64,000 nt of DNA from Streptomyces sp. Act143 (GTDB lineage Bacteria > Actinomycetota > Actinomycetes > Streptomycetales > Streptomycetaceae), in the NCBI RefSeq assembly GCF_003143935.1, contig NZ_QFRX01000001.1, positions 3,803,491 to 3,867,490 of the forward strand. Reading direction: 5' to 3'. This document shows, one piece after another, positions 42,143-50,029 of this stretch; position 1 is the first letter of the stretch; each line of letters begins with the position of its first letter. The position numbers were made by a program, and so were the translations under genes. The notes under the pieces were generated by a model. That model did not search any database, was not told where the DNA came from, and saw nothing but the letters and a program-made list of their open reading frames with translations.

Positions 42143-42739
42143 TCACTCCCCGCGCGCGCCCGGCAGATGCGGCAGCCGTTCCGCGGCCACCACGCCTTCG
42201 AGATAGCCCCGGGCCCGCTCGGTCCGGGGGTACGTCTCCAGGAGCCGCCAGAAACGCGGCCCGTGTCCCGGCACGAGCAGATGGGCCAGTTCATGGAGCA
42301 GGACGTAGTCGACGACGTACTCGGGCATGCCCTGGAGCCGGTGCGAGAGGCGGATGCTGCCTTCGGAAGGGGTGCACGAGCCCCAGCGCGTGTTCTGGTT
42401 GGTGACCCAGCGCACGGACCTGGGCCGGGCGCGCCCGCCGAAGTACTGCGCCGACAATCGCTCGGCGCGCTCGGCCAACTCGTCGTCGCCGAGCACTCGC
42501 TTGCTCTCCTGGGCGGCGAGTTTGTCGAGCATGACGCTCACCCAGCGTTGCTCCTCCGCCTCGGACATCCGGGCAGGGATGAGCACGACGGTGCGATCGC
42601 CCTCGCGGTACGCGGAGACCGTCCGGCGTCGACGAGCGCTCCTGCGCACCTCGATGGCGGTAGCCCCCGAGCCGCTCGGCGGCTGGCTCGTCGTGCTGCG
42701 CTGTGGTGTTCCGGCACGGTGCAGTGGGTCGGCGGACAC
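42143..42739 (-). CDS. YgjP-like (DUF45/M48-type) metallopeptidase
   Basis: 198 residues. The zinc motif is YVLLHELAHLLVPGHGPRFW (HExxH plus a third His five residues on), typical of the YgjP/WLM-like family. NQNTRWGSCTPSEGSIRLSH, the family's RWGSC signature, precedes it. No signal peptide or membrane span, so it is cytoplasmic. The N-terminal 30 residues are low complexity. Its substrates are unknown. Confidence 0.88.
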   Translation of the reverse strand: MSADPLHRAGTPQRSTTSQPPSGSGATAIEVRRSARRRRTVSAYREGDRTVVLIPARMSEAEEQRWVSVMLDKLAAQESKRVLGDDELAERAERLSAQYFGGRARPRSVRWVTNQNTRWGSCTPSEGSIRLSHRLQGMPEYVVDYVLLHELAHLLVPGHGPRFWRLLETYPRTERARGYLEGVVAAERLPHLPGARGE

Positions 42740-42967
42740 GCCCCGACGTTACCCGCTGTACATGGCGGAAGTCCCGACTCCGGGACGGTTCGGTCTCGAT
42801 CCCCCACCATGCGTTTGATTTGTACGACGAATACCCCCCGCCTGTGGACAACTTTCGGCACGGTCCGCCGCGTCCGGGCATGCTGGCTCTCGCCGCCGGG
42901 CTCCCGGCCGACCAGGGGGAGGGCTCCGCGCGGCGTACGGGATGGACTGAAGGTACGGGGGCCTGTC

Positions 42968-44245
42968 ATGCGGTCGAAGACTTCACCGGTTCCGGCACCG
43001 GAGGCGGCGCCTCCGCTCGTGCGGATTCCGGTGGTACCACTGCTGAAGCCCGCGCTGCGGCGCGGCTGGCGCGATCTCAACACCGTGCAGTTCGGGATGA
43101 CCCCGGCGCATGCGATGACGCTGGGTCCCATGGACACGGCGACGGGCAGCTTCCTGGACCTGCTCAACGGCACCCGCGGCCCGGCGCTGCTCCGCGAGGA
43201 GGGGCAGCGGCTGGATCTGCCGGAGAGTCACGTCGACGGCCTGCTGGAGCGGCTGGCGCGGGCCGGGCTGCTCGACGACGCGCGGGGCGGCGGTCCGGCC
43301 GTCGAGACCCTGCGGAGGAAGAAGAAGCTCCTCGACCGGCTCCGCCCCGACCTGGCCTCACTGTCCCTGACCACGTCCGAACCGGGCGAGGCGATGGAAC
43401 TGCTGGCCGCCCGGCGCACCCTGCGCGTCCAGGTGCGGGGCGCGGGCCGGGTCGGCGCGGTGCTGGCGTCTCTGCTCTCGGCCGCCGGGATCGGCGAGGT
43501 CGACGTACGCGACGGCGGCCATGTCGAACCGTGGGACGTCGCCCCGGGCGGGCTGCCCGCCGACTCCGTCGGCAGCCGCAGGGACGACGCCGCCCGGCGC
43601 ACCGTACGCCACTGGGCGCCGGACAACCCGTTGCGCCGCGGTCCGCAGTCACCGCCCGGGGACGGCGATCCGGGGTTCTCCCTGGTGATCCTCGCCCCGC
43701 GGGACGACGTCTCCGTCCACGCGCCGCCCGCTGCCGACGCCTTCGTCAGCACCGGTACGCCCCATCTGTACGCCGGGGTCGTGGAGGGAACCGGGGTCGT
43801 GGGTCCGCTCGTCCTGCCCGGCGAGACCAGTTGCGCGGGCTGTCTCCAGGAGTGGCGCACCGACCGGGACCCGGCCTGGCCGCGGCTGGTCGCCCAGTGG
43901 CGGTCGGGTACGCGCCGGGTGCGCCGGGTACCGGCGTGCGACCTGGCGCTGGCCACGACGGTCGCCGGGCTGGCGGCGGCGCACGCCCTGGCCTTCCTGG
44001 ACGGCCGGGTGCCGTCCAGTGCCGGCGCCCGGTGGGAGGTCGCGCTGCCCGCCCTCGACTGGCACGCGCGGCCGGTTTGGCCGCATCCCGCGTGTCCTTG
44101 CGGGGCCGCGGAGAAAGGTAAGGAAGAACACCCCTCCAATGCCGAGGAGTCGCACGAGACAATGACGGAACAAGGGCCGTCGATGGAGTCACGCCGCAAG
44201 GCAGCCGTGGCACGGCCGGCTGGGACTTGGAGGGCGCATGTCTGA
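42968..44245 (+). CDS. ThiF-like (E1-fold) protein without clear catalytic Cys
   Basis: 425 residues. An N-terminal winged/leader-binding-like region (1-130, ending RRKKKLLDRLRPDLASLSLT) precedes a Rossmann domain with VRGAGRVGAVLASLLSAAGIGEVDVRDGG (about 165-193), the nucleotide-binding core of the ThiF/MoeB/E1 family. The zinc pairs of that family are present in part: CAGCLQEW and HPACPCG. It resembles cyclodehydratase-partner ThiF proteins of RiPP clusters, but no precursor peptide or YcaO gene is nearby. The C-terminal 50 residues are polar. Overlaps the ABC1-kinase gene by 8 nt, so the two are coupled. Confidence 0.75.
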   Translation: MRSKTSPVPAPEAAPPLVRIPVVPLLKPALRRGWRDLNTVQFGMTPAHAMTLGPMDTATGSFLDLLNGTRGPALLREEGQRLDLPESHVDGLLERLARAGLLDDARGGGPAVETLRRKKKLLDRLRPDLASLSLTTSEPGEAMELLAARRTLRVQVRGAGRVGAVLASLLSAAGIGEVDVRDGGHVEPWDVAPGGLPADSVGSRRDDAARRTVRHWAPDNPLRRGPQSPPGDGDPGFSLVILAPRDDVSVHAPPAADAFVSTGTPHLYAGVVEGTGVVGPLVLPGETSCAGCLQEWRTDRDPAWPRLVAQWRSGTRRVRRVPACDLALATTVAGLAAAHALAFLDGRVPSSAGARWEVALPALDWHARPVWPHPACPCGAAEKGKEEHPSNAEESHETMTEQGPSMESRRKAAVARPAGTWRAHV

Positions 44246-45605
44246 TCTTCCCCGGAAGGCGGTCACCCGGACCGCCAAGCTCGCCGCGCTCCCGCTCGGC
44301 TTCGCCGGCCGGGCGACCTGGGGGCTCGGCAAGAGAATCGTCGGGGAGTCCGCGGAGATCGTCGGCCGTGAGCTTCAGCAGCGCACCGCCGAGCAGCTGT
44401 TCAAGGTGCTCGGCGAGCTCAAGGGCGGTGCGATGAAGTTCGGGCAGGCCCTGTCCGTCTTCGAGTCGGCGCTGCCCGAGGAGGTCGCCGGTCCCTACCG
44501 GGCGGCCCTGACGAAGCTCCAGGAGGCCGCGCCTCCGATGCCGACGCGCACCGTGCACGGGGTGCTGGAGGACCGGCTCGGCGCGGACTGGCAGGAGCTG
44601 TTCCTGGAGTTCGAGGACAAGCCGTCCGCGGCGGCGTCGATCGGGCAGGTGCATCGAGGGGTGTGGCACGACGGCCGCGAGGTCGCGGTCAAGGTGCAGT
44701 ATCCGGGCGCCGGAGAGGCGCTCCTGTCCGACTTGAACCAGCTGAGTCGCTTTGCCCGTCTGCTGGGCCCGCTGATTCCCGGCATGGACATCAAGCCGCT
44801 GATCACCGAGCTGAGGGACCGGGTCTCGGAGGAACTGGACTACGGCCTGGAGGCTCAGGCCCAGCAGGTCCACGCCGAGGAGTTCGCCGACGATCCGGAC
44901 GTGGTGGTGCCCGGCGTGGTGCACCAGTGCGACCAGATCCTGGTCACCGAGTGGATCGAGGGCGTCCCCCTGTCGGAGATCATCGCGGACGGCACCCCGG
45001 AGCAGCGCGACCGCGCCGGCCAGCTGCTGGCCCGGTTCCTGTTCTCCGGCCCGGCCCGCACCGGACTGCTCCACGCCGACCCGCACCCCGGCAACTTCCG
45101 CCTGTTGCCCGGCGGCCCGGACAGCGAGGAGGACTGGCGGCTGGGCGTCCTGGACTTCGGCACCGTCGACCGCCTCCCCGGCGGCCTGCCGACACCCATC
45201 GGCGACTCCCTGCGCATGACCCTCGACGACGAGGCGGAGGCCGTCTACGAGTTGCTGCGCGCGGAGGGCTTCGTCAAGGACTCCATAGATCTGGACCCCG
45301 ATGCCGTCCTCGACTATCTCCGGCCGATCATCGAACCGGCCCTGGTGGACGAGTTCACCTTCACCCGAGGCTGGATGCGCAGCCAGGCGGCCCGCATCGC
45401 CGACATCCGCTCCCCCGCCTACCAGCTGGGCAAGCAGCTCAACCTGCCGCCGGCCTATCTGCTCATCCACCGTGTGACCCTCAGCACGATCGGTGTCCTG
45501 TGCCAACTGGGTGCGACGGTCCGGCTGCGCGAGGAACTGGAGACCTGGCTACCGGGGTTCGTACCGGAGGAGGACGCGGCCGGGGAACCGGCGGCGGAGG
45601 CGTGA
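44238..45605 (+). CDS. ABC1/UbiB-family atypical kinase
   Basis: 455 residues. The family signatures run in order: GGAMKFGQALSV (KxGQ, about 62-70), the modified P-loop region AAASIGQVHRG, the invariant Lys in REVAVKVQYPG, catalytic LHADPHPGNFR and the metal-binding VLDFGTVDRLP. UbiB/ADCK proteins are ATPases linked to quinone and lipid metabolism. There is no C-terminal transmembrane pair such as in UbiB. A strong GGAGG lies 5 nt before the ATG, inside the end of the ThiF-like gene. Confidence 0.93.
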   Translation: MSDLPRKAVTRTAKLAALPLGFAGRATWGLGKRIVGESAEIVGRELQQRTAEQLFKVLGELKGGAMKFGQALSVFESALPEEVAGPYRAALTKLQEAAPPMPTRTVHGVLEDRLGADWQELFLEFEDKPSAAASIGQVHRGVWHDGREVAVKVQYPGAGEALLSDLNQLSRFARLLGPLIPGMDIKPLITELRDRVSEELDYGLEAQAQQVHAEEFADDPDVVVPGVVHQCDQILVTEWIEGVPLSEIIADGTPEQRDRAGQLLARFLFSGPARTGLLHADPHPGNFRLLPGGPDSEEDWRLGVLDFGTVDRLPGGLPTPIGDSLRMTLDDEAEAVYELLRAEGFVKDSIDLDPDAVLDYLRPIIEPALVDEFTFTRGWMRSQAARIADIRSPAYQLGKQLNLPPAYLLIHRVTLSTIGVLCQLGATVRLREELETWLPGFVPEEDAAGEPAAEA

Positions 45606-45646
45606 GCGGCTGAGCAGCGGAGGCACGAGCGGCGGCTGGGCGGGTC

Positions 45647-45856
45647 CTACCACCAGGCCGAGTCCAGTCGCCCCTCGATCGCCCTGAGGTTCTCCCGCGA
45701 GCAGGTGTCGCAGAAGTACTGACGGATGCCGTTCTCCACGGAACAGGTCCAGGTGGGGCGCGGGCCGTCGGCGGTGGTGCCGCAGCGGGCACACACGAGG
45801 GGCTCGGGCTGCGGGGCGGAGCCGCCCTGGTCACGTCCGCCGGGATGACTCGTCAC
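45647..45856 (-). CDS. Small zinc-ribbon protein
   Basis: 69 residues from GTG 45856. Four cysteines in two pairs, VCARCGTT and YFCDTCSREN, with a fifth in TWTCSV, make a zinc ribbon likely. The end NLRAIEGRLDSAWW is highly polar-aromatic. Function unknown. The frame extends upstream to 45898, but GTG 45856 gives the plausible N-terminus MTSHPGGRDQ; the ribosome site is weak. Convergent with the ABC1-kinase gene. Confidence 0.7.
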   Translation of the reverse strand: MTSHPGGRDQGGSAPQPEPLVCARCGTTADGPRPTWTCSVENGIRQYFCDTCSRENLRAIEGRLDSAWW

Positions 45857-45902
45857 GCCGCGACGATATCGCCGTGGCCGCCGGAACGGCGCGCACAACG
45901 CA

Positions 45903-45942
45903 CCGCGGGGGCCGGTCCGTTCGGACGGACCGGCCCCCGCGG
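45903..45942. terminator. Very strong terminator at the end of the wblC operon
   Basis: A perfect 18-bp stem (45903-45920 with 45925-45942; arm CCGCGGGGGCCGGTCCGT) with a TCGG tetraloop. A second short hairpin, CCTCCCGG-GT-CCGGGAGG, lies at 45953-45970. Both are within 90 bp of the stop of the last gene of the wblC transcript. Confidence 0.85.
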
Positions 45943-45992
45943 GGAGCTTTCGCCTCCCGGGTCCGGGAGGCCACCGCTTCAGGTGGTGGTTG

Positions 45993-46316
45993 TTACTGCA
46001 TGACCGCGATGGCGAGCGCTCGGCGGGCGCGCATCGAGGCGCGCTCGGCCTTGCGCTGCATCCGGCGCGCGGCCGCCAGGCTCACGGCCCGGCGTTCCTG
46101 CTGCGCGGCGTGCAGTCGCTCGTGCATATGCGCACGAGCCAGGGCTTCTGGTTGGAGTTGCATCTCTCGGGTCCTGTTCTGACGCAAGTCGGTCGCGCCA
46201 ACGGTGGTGAAGTCTGGAATCGCGGAGCCGGCGGGCTCGGTGGTGGACGGCTTCATCGGGGCCTGCTTCTTGGGGTCGTGCGTGAGGGGGCGGTCGATCG
46301 TTCCTGTGATGTTCAT
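45993..46316 (-). CDS. Small basic helical protein co-expressed with wblC
   Basis: 107 residues. The C-terminal half is an Arg/Ala-rich helix (ERRAVSLAAARRMQRKAERA, SMRARRALAIAVMQ), the N-terminal half is polar. No known domain recognised. Its ATG overlaps the wblC stop by 4 nt (ATGA), so it is translated together with WblC and falls under the same antibiotic-responsive control. A DNA- or RNA-binding role would fit the charge but is only inference. Confidence 0.75.
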   Translation of the reverse strand: MNITGTIDRPLTHDPKKQAPMKPSTTEPAGSAIPDFTTVGATDLRQNRTREMQLQPEALARAHMHERLHAAQQERRAVSLAAARRMQRKAERASMRARRALAIAVMQ

Positions 46317-46681
46317 GCTGTGACCGGGTTCTTGCGCGGGCGACCACGGGGCCGCTTCCGGGCGACGACGACACCCTGGACGAACAGCTCGCCACCCCAG
46401 ACGCCCCAGGGCTCACGCCGCTCCTTGGCACCGGCGAGGCAGGCCTCGATCAGCGGGCAGGTGCGGCAGAGGGACTTGGCGTACTCGACGTCGGCCGGCG
46501 ACTCGGCGAAGAAGACCTCCGGGTCGTAGGAACGGCAGGGGACGGGTACGCCGAGGTTCTCGATGGCGTCGTCGAGCGCGGTGAGCGCGGTGAGCGGGGT
46601 CAAGGTGGAGTCCTCCGTGAGGCCGGGCTTGGGGATCGCGTCTGAAGGCGGTACGGACGGGGCGTGCGCTTCGAGTTGCAC
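46313..46681 (-). CDS. wblC: WhiB-family regulator WblC (WhiB7 orthologue)
   Basis: 122 residues from GTG 46681 (GAGGAAG upstream). The four [4Fe-4S] cysteines are in VPCRSYDP, SLCRTCPLIEAC; the turn is GVWGGELF; and the C-terminal AT-hook is KRPRGRPRKNP, which distinguishes the WhiB7/WblC branch. Family knowledge: WblC binds the principal sigma factor and activates intrinsic antibiotic-resistance genes when ribosomes are inhibited. The first of two genes in its operon, behind a 0.6 kb regulated leader. Confidence 0.96.
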   Translation of the reverse strand: MQLEAHAPSVPPSDAIPKPGLTEDSTLTPLTALTALDDAIENLGVPVPCRSYDPEVFFAESPADVEYAKSLCRTCPLIEACLAGAKERREPWGVWGGELFVQGVVVARKRPRGRPRKNPVTA

Positions 46682-46800
46682 GGTTGGTCTTCCTCGTCTT
46701 TTCGGTCCGGCCCTGTTGGTCCGGTGGTCGGTTTGGTACCGGGTTCTTTTCCTGTCCCGAGGCCCCTTCGCTCCGTCATCCCCGTTCGGGGACAAACAGA

Positions 46801-46835
46801 AGGGCCGCGGATCCCGGATGGGGTTCCGCGGCCCT
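46801..46835 (-). promoter_or_regulatory. Attenuator (intrinsic terminator) in the wblC leader
   Basis: AGGGCCGCGGA (46801-46811) and TCCGCGGCCCT (46825-46835) form a perfect 11-bp stem with a 13-nt loop. On the minus strand it is followed by TCTGTTTGTC, a U-rich tail. It lies 24 nt after the stop codon of the upstream ORF and about 120 nt before wblC. Confidence 0.8.
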
Positions 46836-46846
46836 GAAGGCGCCGG

Positions 46847-46863
46847 CCTGATCGACGATCAGG
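46847..46863 (-). promoter_or_regulatory. Palindrome over the stop codon of the wblC upstream ORF
   Basis: CCTGATCG-A-CGATCAGG is a perfect palindrome around one central base. It contains the TGA of the upstream ORF (46861-46859, minus strand). A ribosome stalled or terminating here would decide whether this stem, and hence the attenuator just downstream, can form. Confidence 0.55.
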
Positions 46864-47176
46864 CTGGATCACTCCAGGGTTCTGGCCCACGGAAGGCCCA
46901 CATCAGGTGGTGCTGCGTTGCCTGCTTCCGGCTTCCGGCACCGGCTGCCGTAAAGGCATAGGCGTGCGCCTGTCCCTCTACTGCTTCCAGTGCCTTGGTC
47001 GGTCGCTCATTGCGCTCACGAACGGGGAGACCCGCGAGAGACACGGAGGACGCCGGGCCGGCGACACGAATGCCGGACAGACCGGTGCCCTGGTTCGAGA
47101 CGGCGAGCATGCACAGGGAGGCGACGACCGAGCGATCGGTCATTTTCGCGGTGAAGCTGGCGTTGATGCTGGTCAC
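46859..47176 (-). CDS. Upstream ORF in the wblC leader
   Basis: 105 codons from a GTG with GAGAGGAGG at the right distance, the best ribosome site in the region. It starts MTSINASFTAKMTDRS and ends with GPEPWSDPA. The peptide has no recognisable domain, and composition is biased to Ala, Arg, Ser. Its value is probably regulatory: its stop lies inside a palindrome and just before the attenuator of wblC. Known for whiB7/wblC: translation of a leader ORF couples ribosome inhibition to read-through into the regulator gene. Confidence 0.55.
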   Translation of the reverse strand: MTSINASFTAKMTDRSVVASLCMLAVSNQGTGLSGIRVAGPASSVSLAGLPVRERNERPTKALEAVEGQAHAYAFTAAGAGSRKQATQHHLMWAFRGPEPWSDPA

Positions 47177-47288
47177 TGGACTCGCCTCCTCTCGGCGTCT
47201 CGGGGGACTGGGGTGAGCCAGTCCTTCGGGTATGTAAGTACAGCACGGAATCGGGGCCTCCGAGAAGGCCTCCGTTCCCGTGGCTAAG

Positions 47289-47328
47289 AACCTATGGGGA
47301 TTGCTGGGGCATGCGCAAACTATTTTTT
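47289..47328 (-). promoter_or_regulatory. wblC promoter with AT-rich WblC/WhiB7 recognition block
   Basis: Minus strand: AAAAAATA (47328-47321) lies directly before the -35 TTGCGC (47318-47313), then an 18-nt spacer and the -10 TAGGTT (47294-47289). An AT-rich block just upstream of the -35 is the known mark of WhiB7-type autoactivated promoters, bound by the AT-hook. The leader would be about 600 nt. The block lies only 13 bp past the uvrD2 stop. Confidence 0.7.
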
Positions 47329-47341
47329 CGACGAGTTCGCT

Positions 47342-49543
47342 TCAGTCCCCAACTTCTTCCGCCCCGGGGTCCTGGCCTGCGCAGATGGCCAGAACATCGG
47401 CTCCGTAGCGGTCGAGCTTGCGCTTGAGGACGCCGGGAATGCGCGACAGCTCGACCGGAGTGCTCGGCTCCGTCTCGGCGATGGCCATCAGGGTCCGGTC
47501 CGTGAAGACGCAGAAGTCCGGCTGTCCGCTGAGCCGGGCCTGGATGCCGCGCCATTCGCGCAGCCGCTCGTAGAGACCCTCGTCCATGTCGGAGGGGCAG
47601 TCCTCGCAGCGCATCAGCTTCATCTCGCCCGCGTCGGTGAGTGTGCGTCCGCAGACCCGGCAGCGGGCGGGGGTGCGCTGGGTCCGGCGGGGCACGACGT
47701 CCGCCGCTGTGCCGCCTGTGAAGCCCCGCTCGACGCCCCCGGAGCCCGCGGCGGCCGCCCGCCCCGCCGTCGTGGCCGAGCCGGGGCGCAGTCCGTCGAG
47801 GAAGCGGCTGGGGCGGCGGTTGGGGCGGCCGCCGGGCGAGCGGGACAGGGCCCAGGAGACGTGCAGGTGTTCGCGGGCGCGGGTGACACCGACGTAGAGG
47901 AGCCGGCGCTCCTCCTCGATCTGCTCGTCGGTCTTTGCGTAGGTGATCGGCATCATGCCCTCGGCGACGCCGACCAGGAAGACGACGTCCCATTCCAGGC
48001 CCTTGGCCGAGTGCAGGGAGGCGAGGGTGACGCCCTGCACGGTCGGGGCGTGCTGGGCGTTCGCCCGCTCGTCGAGCTCCGCGACGAGGTCGGCCAGTGT
48101 GGCATCGGATCTCGCGGCGGCGAAGTCCTGCGCCAGGTTCACCAGCGCGGCGAGCGACTCCCAGCGTTCCCTGACCGCGCCGGAGCCCGCGGGGGGCTCG
48201 GACGTCCAGCCCTCGCCCGAGAGGACGGCACGGACCTGGGACGGCAGGTCGGGGGCGTCGTCCAGTCGCGAGTCGTTGCCGCCGAAGCGGGCGGCTCCGC
48301 GCAGGTTGACGATGGCTCTGCGCACTTCAGGGCGGTCGAAGAATCTCTCGGCCCCGCGCAGCTGGTAGGGGACACCGGCGTCGGCGAGGGCCTGCTCGTA
48401 GGTCTCGGACTGGGCGTTGGTGCGGAACAGCACGGCGATCTCGGCGGCCTGGACACCGGCGGCCAGCAGCTCGCGGATGCGGCGGGCGGCCCCCTCGGCC
48501 TCGGCGGGTTCGTCGACGTACTCGGTGTAGACGGGCTCGGGGCCGGGGGCGCGTTGGGAGACCAGCTCCAGGCGGTGGTCGGCGGCGCGACCGCTGGCCT
48601 GCGCGAGCAGGCCGTTGGCGAGATGGACGACCTGCGGGGTGGAGCGGTAGTCACGGACCAGCTTGACGACGGTGGCGCCGGGGTGACGGGTGCGGAAGTC
48701 GAGAAGGTGGTCGGGGGTTGCGCCTGTGAACGAGTAGATCGTCTGGCTGGCGTCGCCGACCACGCAGAGGCTGTCGCGGTCGCCGAGCCACAGGTCCAGC
48801 AGCCGCTGCTGGAGGGGGCTGACGTCCTGGTACTCGTCGACGACGAAATGCTGGTACTGGGCGCGGACCTGGTCGGCGATGTCGTGCCGGTCCTGGAGGA
48901 CGGCCACCGTCAGCAGCAGGACGTCCTCGAAGTCGATGACGGCGCGGTCGCGCTTGAGGTCCTCGTAGGCGGCGTAGAGCTGGGAGATCTCGGCGGGGTT
49001 GCGGGGGGCCTCGCGCCCGGCTTTGACGGCGGCGAGGGCGTAGTCACCGGGAACGGTCTGGGTGACCTTGGACCACTCGATCTCGGCGGTGACGTCGCGC
49101 AGCTCGCCCCGGTCGAGGCGGATGCGGCAGGCGGCGGCCGCGTCGGCGACGAGCTGGATCTTGCGGTCGACGAGCCGGGGCATGGAGCCGCCGACGGCTT
49201 TCGGCCAGAAGTACTGGAGCTGGCGCAGGGCGGCCGAGTGGAACGTACGGGCCTGGACCCCGGCGGCCCCGAGCTGACGGAGCCGCCCACGCATCTCTCC
49301 GGCGGCGCGGTTGGTGAAGGTGACGGCCAGCACGCTGGAGGGCTGGAGGATGCCGGCGCGCACTCCGTAGGCGATCCGGTGGGTGATCGCCCGGGTCTTG
49401 CCCGTCCCGGCTCCGGCCAGCACGCACACCGGGCCGTGCAGGGCGGTGGCCACCTCGCGCTGCTCGGGGTCGAGCCCTTCGAGCACCGCGTCGGCCGAGT
49501 CCGGTACCTGCGGGAAGAGGGTGGAGTGCGTTGCTGCTGTCAC
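47342..49543 (-). CDS. uvrD2: UvrD-like DNA helicase with HRDC domain
   Basis: 733 residues, superfamily 1A helicase. Motifs: LAGAGTGKTRAITHR (Walker A), VVDEYQDVSPLQ (Walker B), VVGDASQTIYSFTGA, and YVGVTRAREHLHVSW near the motor end. It is followed by a tetracysteine (CRVCGRT...RCEDC) and an HRDC domain (about 650-733). This matches mycobacterial UvrD2 in full layout. I start at GTG 49543; the frame is open 33 codons further but those look non-coding. No ribosome site is obvious. Divergent from mrx. Confidence 0.93.
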   Translation of the reverse strand: MTAATHSTLFPQVPDSADAVLEGLDPEQREVATALHGPVCVLAGAGTGKTRAITHRIAYGVRAGILQPSSVLAVTFTNRAAGEMRGRLRQLGAAGVQARTFHSAALRQLQYFWPKAVGGSMPRLVDRKIQLVADAAAACRIRLDRGELRDVTAEIEWSKVTQTVPGDYALAAVKAGREAPRNPAEISQLYAAYEDLKRDRAVIDFEDVLLLTVAVLQDRHDIADQVRAQYQHFVVDEYQDVSPLQQRLLDLWLGDRDSLCVVGDASQTIYSFTGATPDHLLDFRTRHPGATVVKLVRDYRSTPQVVHLANGLLAQASGRAADHRLELVSQRAPGPEPVYTEYVDEPAEAEGAARRIRELLAAGVQAAEIAVLFRTNAQSETYEQALADAGVPYQLRGAERFFDRPEVRRAIVNLRGAARFGGNDSRLDDAPDLPSQVRAVLSGEGWTSEPPAGSGAVRERWESLAALVNLAQDFAAARSDATLADLVAELDERANAQHAPTVQGVTLASLHSAKGLEWDVVFLVGVAEGMMPITYAKTDEQIEEERRLLYVGVTRAREHLHVSWALSRSPGGRPNRRPSRFLDGLRPGSATTAGRAAAAGSGGVERGFTGGTAADVVPRRTQRTPARCRVCGRTLTDAGEMKLMRCEDCPSDMDEGLYERLREWRGIQARLSGQPDFCVFTDRTLMAIAETEPSTPVELSRIPGVLKRKLDRYGADVLAICAGQDPGAEEVGD

Positions 49544-49651
49544 ACCGCCATGCTGCCAGGTCGGCGGAGACGGCTGTGCCGGTTGTCCACAGGCAGGGGC
49601 CCGCAGTCGTACTAATGCGGCAGGCGTCACGTGCGCGGGCATACCCCGGGT

Positions 49652-49678
49652 GGGAATGGTGACCCGGTCGCGTACGTT
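49652..49678 (+). promoter_or_regulatory. Sigma-R-dependent promoter of mrx
   Basis: GGGAAT (49652-49657), an 18-nt spacer and GTT (49676-49678). It is the same perfect sigma-R consensus as sigRp2. It lies 50 bp upstream of the mycoredoxin ATG, in keeping with a gene of the mycothiol system. Confidence 0.88.
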
Positions 49679-49728
49679 TCCCCACTGGACGACCTCATCC
49701 CCCGAGCCACCAGAGGAGCGCGCGAGAC

Positions 49729-49971
49729 ATGCAGGGCACTGTGACGATGTACAGCACCACGTGGTGCGGCTACTGCCAGCGGCTGAAGAAGCAGCTGGAC
49801 CGCGAAGGCATCGCGTACACCGAGATCAACATCGAGCAGGACCCGGCGTCCGCCGCTTTCGTGGAGAAGGCGAATGGCGGAAACCAGACGGTTCCGACCG
49901 TGCTGTTCGCCGACGGTTCGACGCTCACGAACCCGTCGCTGGCTCAGGTGAAGCAGAAGATCGCCGCGTAA
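49729..49971 (+). CDS. mrx1: Mycoredoxin (mycothiol-dependent glutaredoxin-like reductase)
   Basis: 80 residues, glutaredoxin fold. Redox motif TTWCGYCQRLK (Cys13, Cys16), cis-Pro in TVPTVLFADGS and the C-terminal TNPSLAQVKQKI. Mycoredoxins reduce protein-mycothiol mixed disulfides in actinobacteria. Good ribosome site (GAGGAGCGCG). Controlled by the sigma-R promoter at 49652-49678. Ends at the bidirectional terminator 49991-50020. Confidence 0.95.
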   Translation: MQGTVTMYSTTWCGYCQRLKKQLDREGIAYTEINIEQDPASAAFVEKANGGNQTVPTVLFADGSTLTNPSLAQVKQKIAA

Positions 49972-49990
49972 CCGGCGTTCGTGCGAGCAG

Positions 49991-50020
49991 TGGGGCCGCC
50001 CTCTTCTGAGGGCGGCCCCA
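49991..50020. terminator. Bidirectional terminator between mrx and nudC
   Basis: TGGGGCCGCCCTC (49991-50003) and GAGGGCGGCCCCA (50008-50020) form a perfect 13-bp stem with a TTCT tetraloop, midway between the stop codons of the two convergent genes. Confidence 0.85.
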
Positions 50021-50029
50021 CGTGCATGC

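Noticed and set aside
47245..47278. Sigma-R promoter near wblC
   Set aside because: GGAAT and GTT are present on the plus strand, but the spacer is 22 nt and the orientation points away from wblC into uvrD2 antisense.
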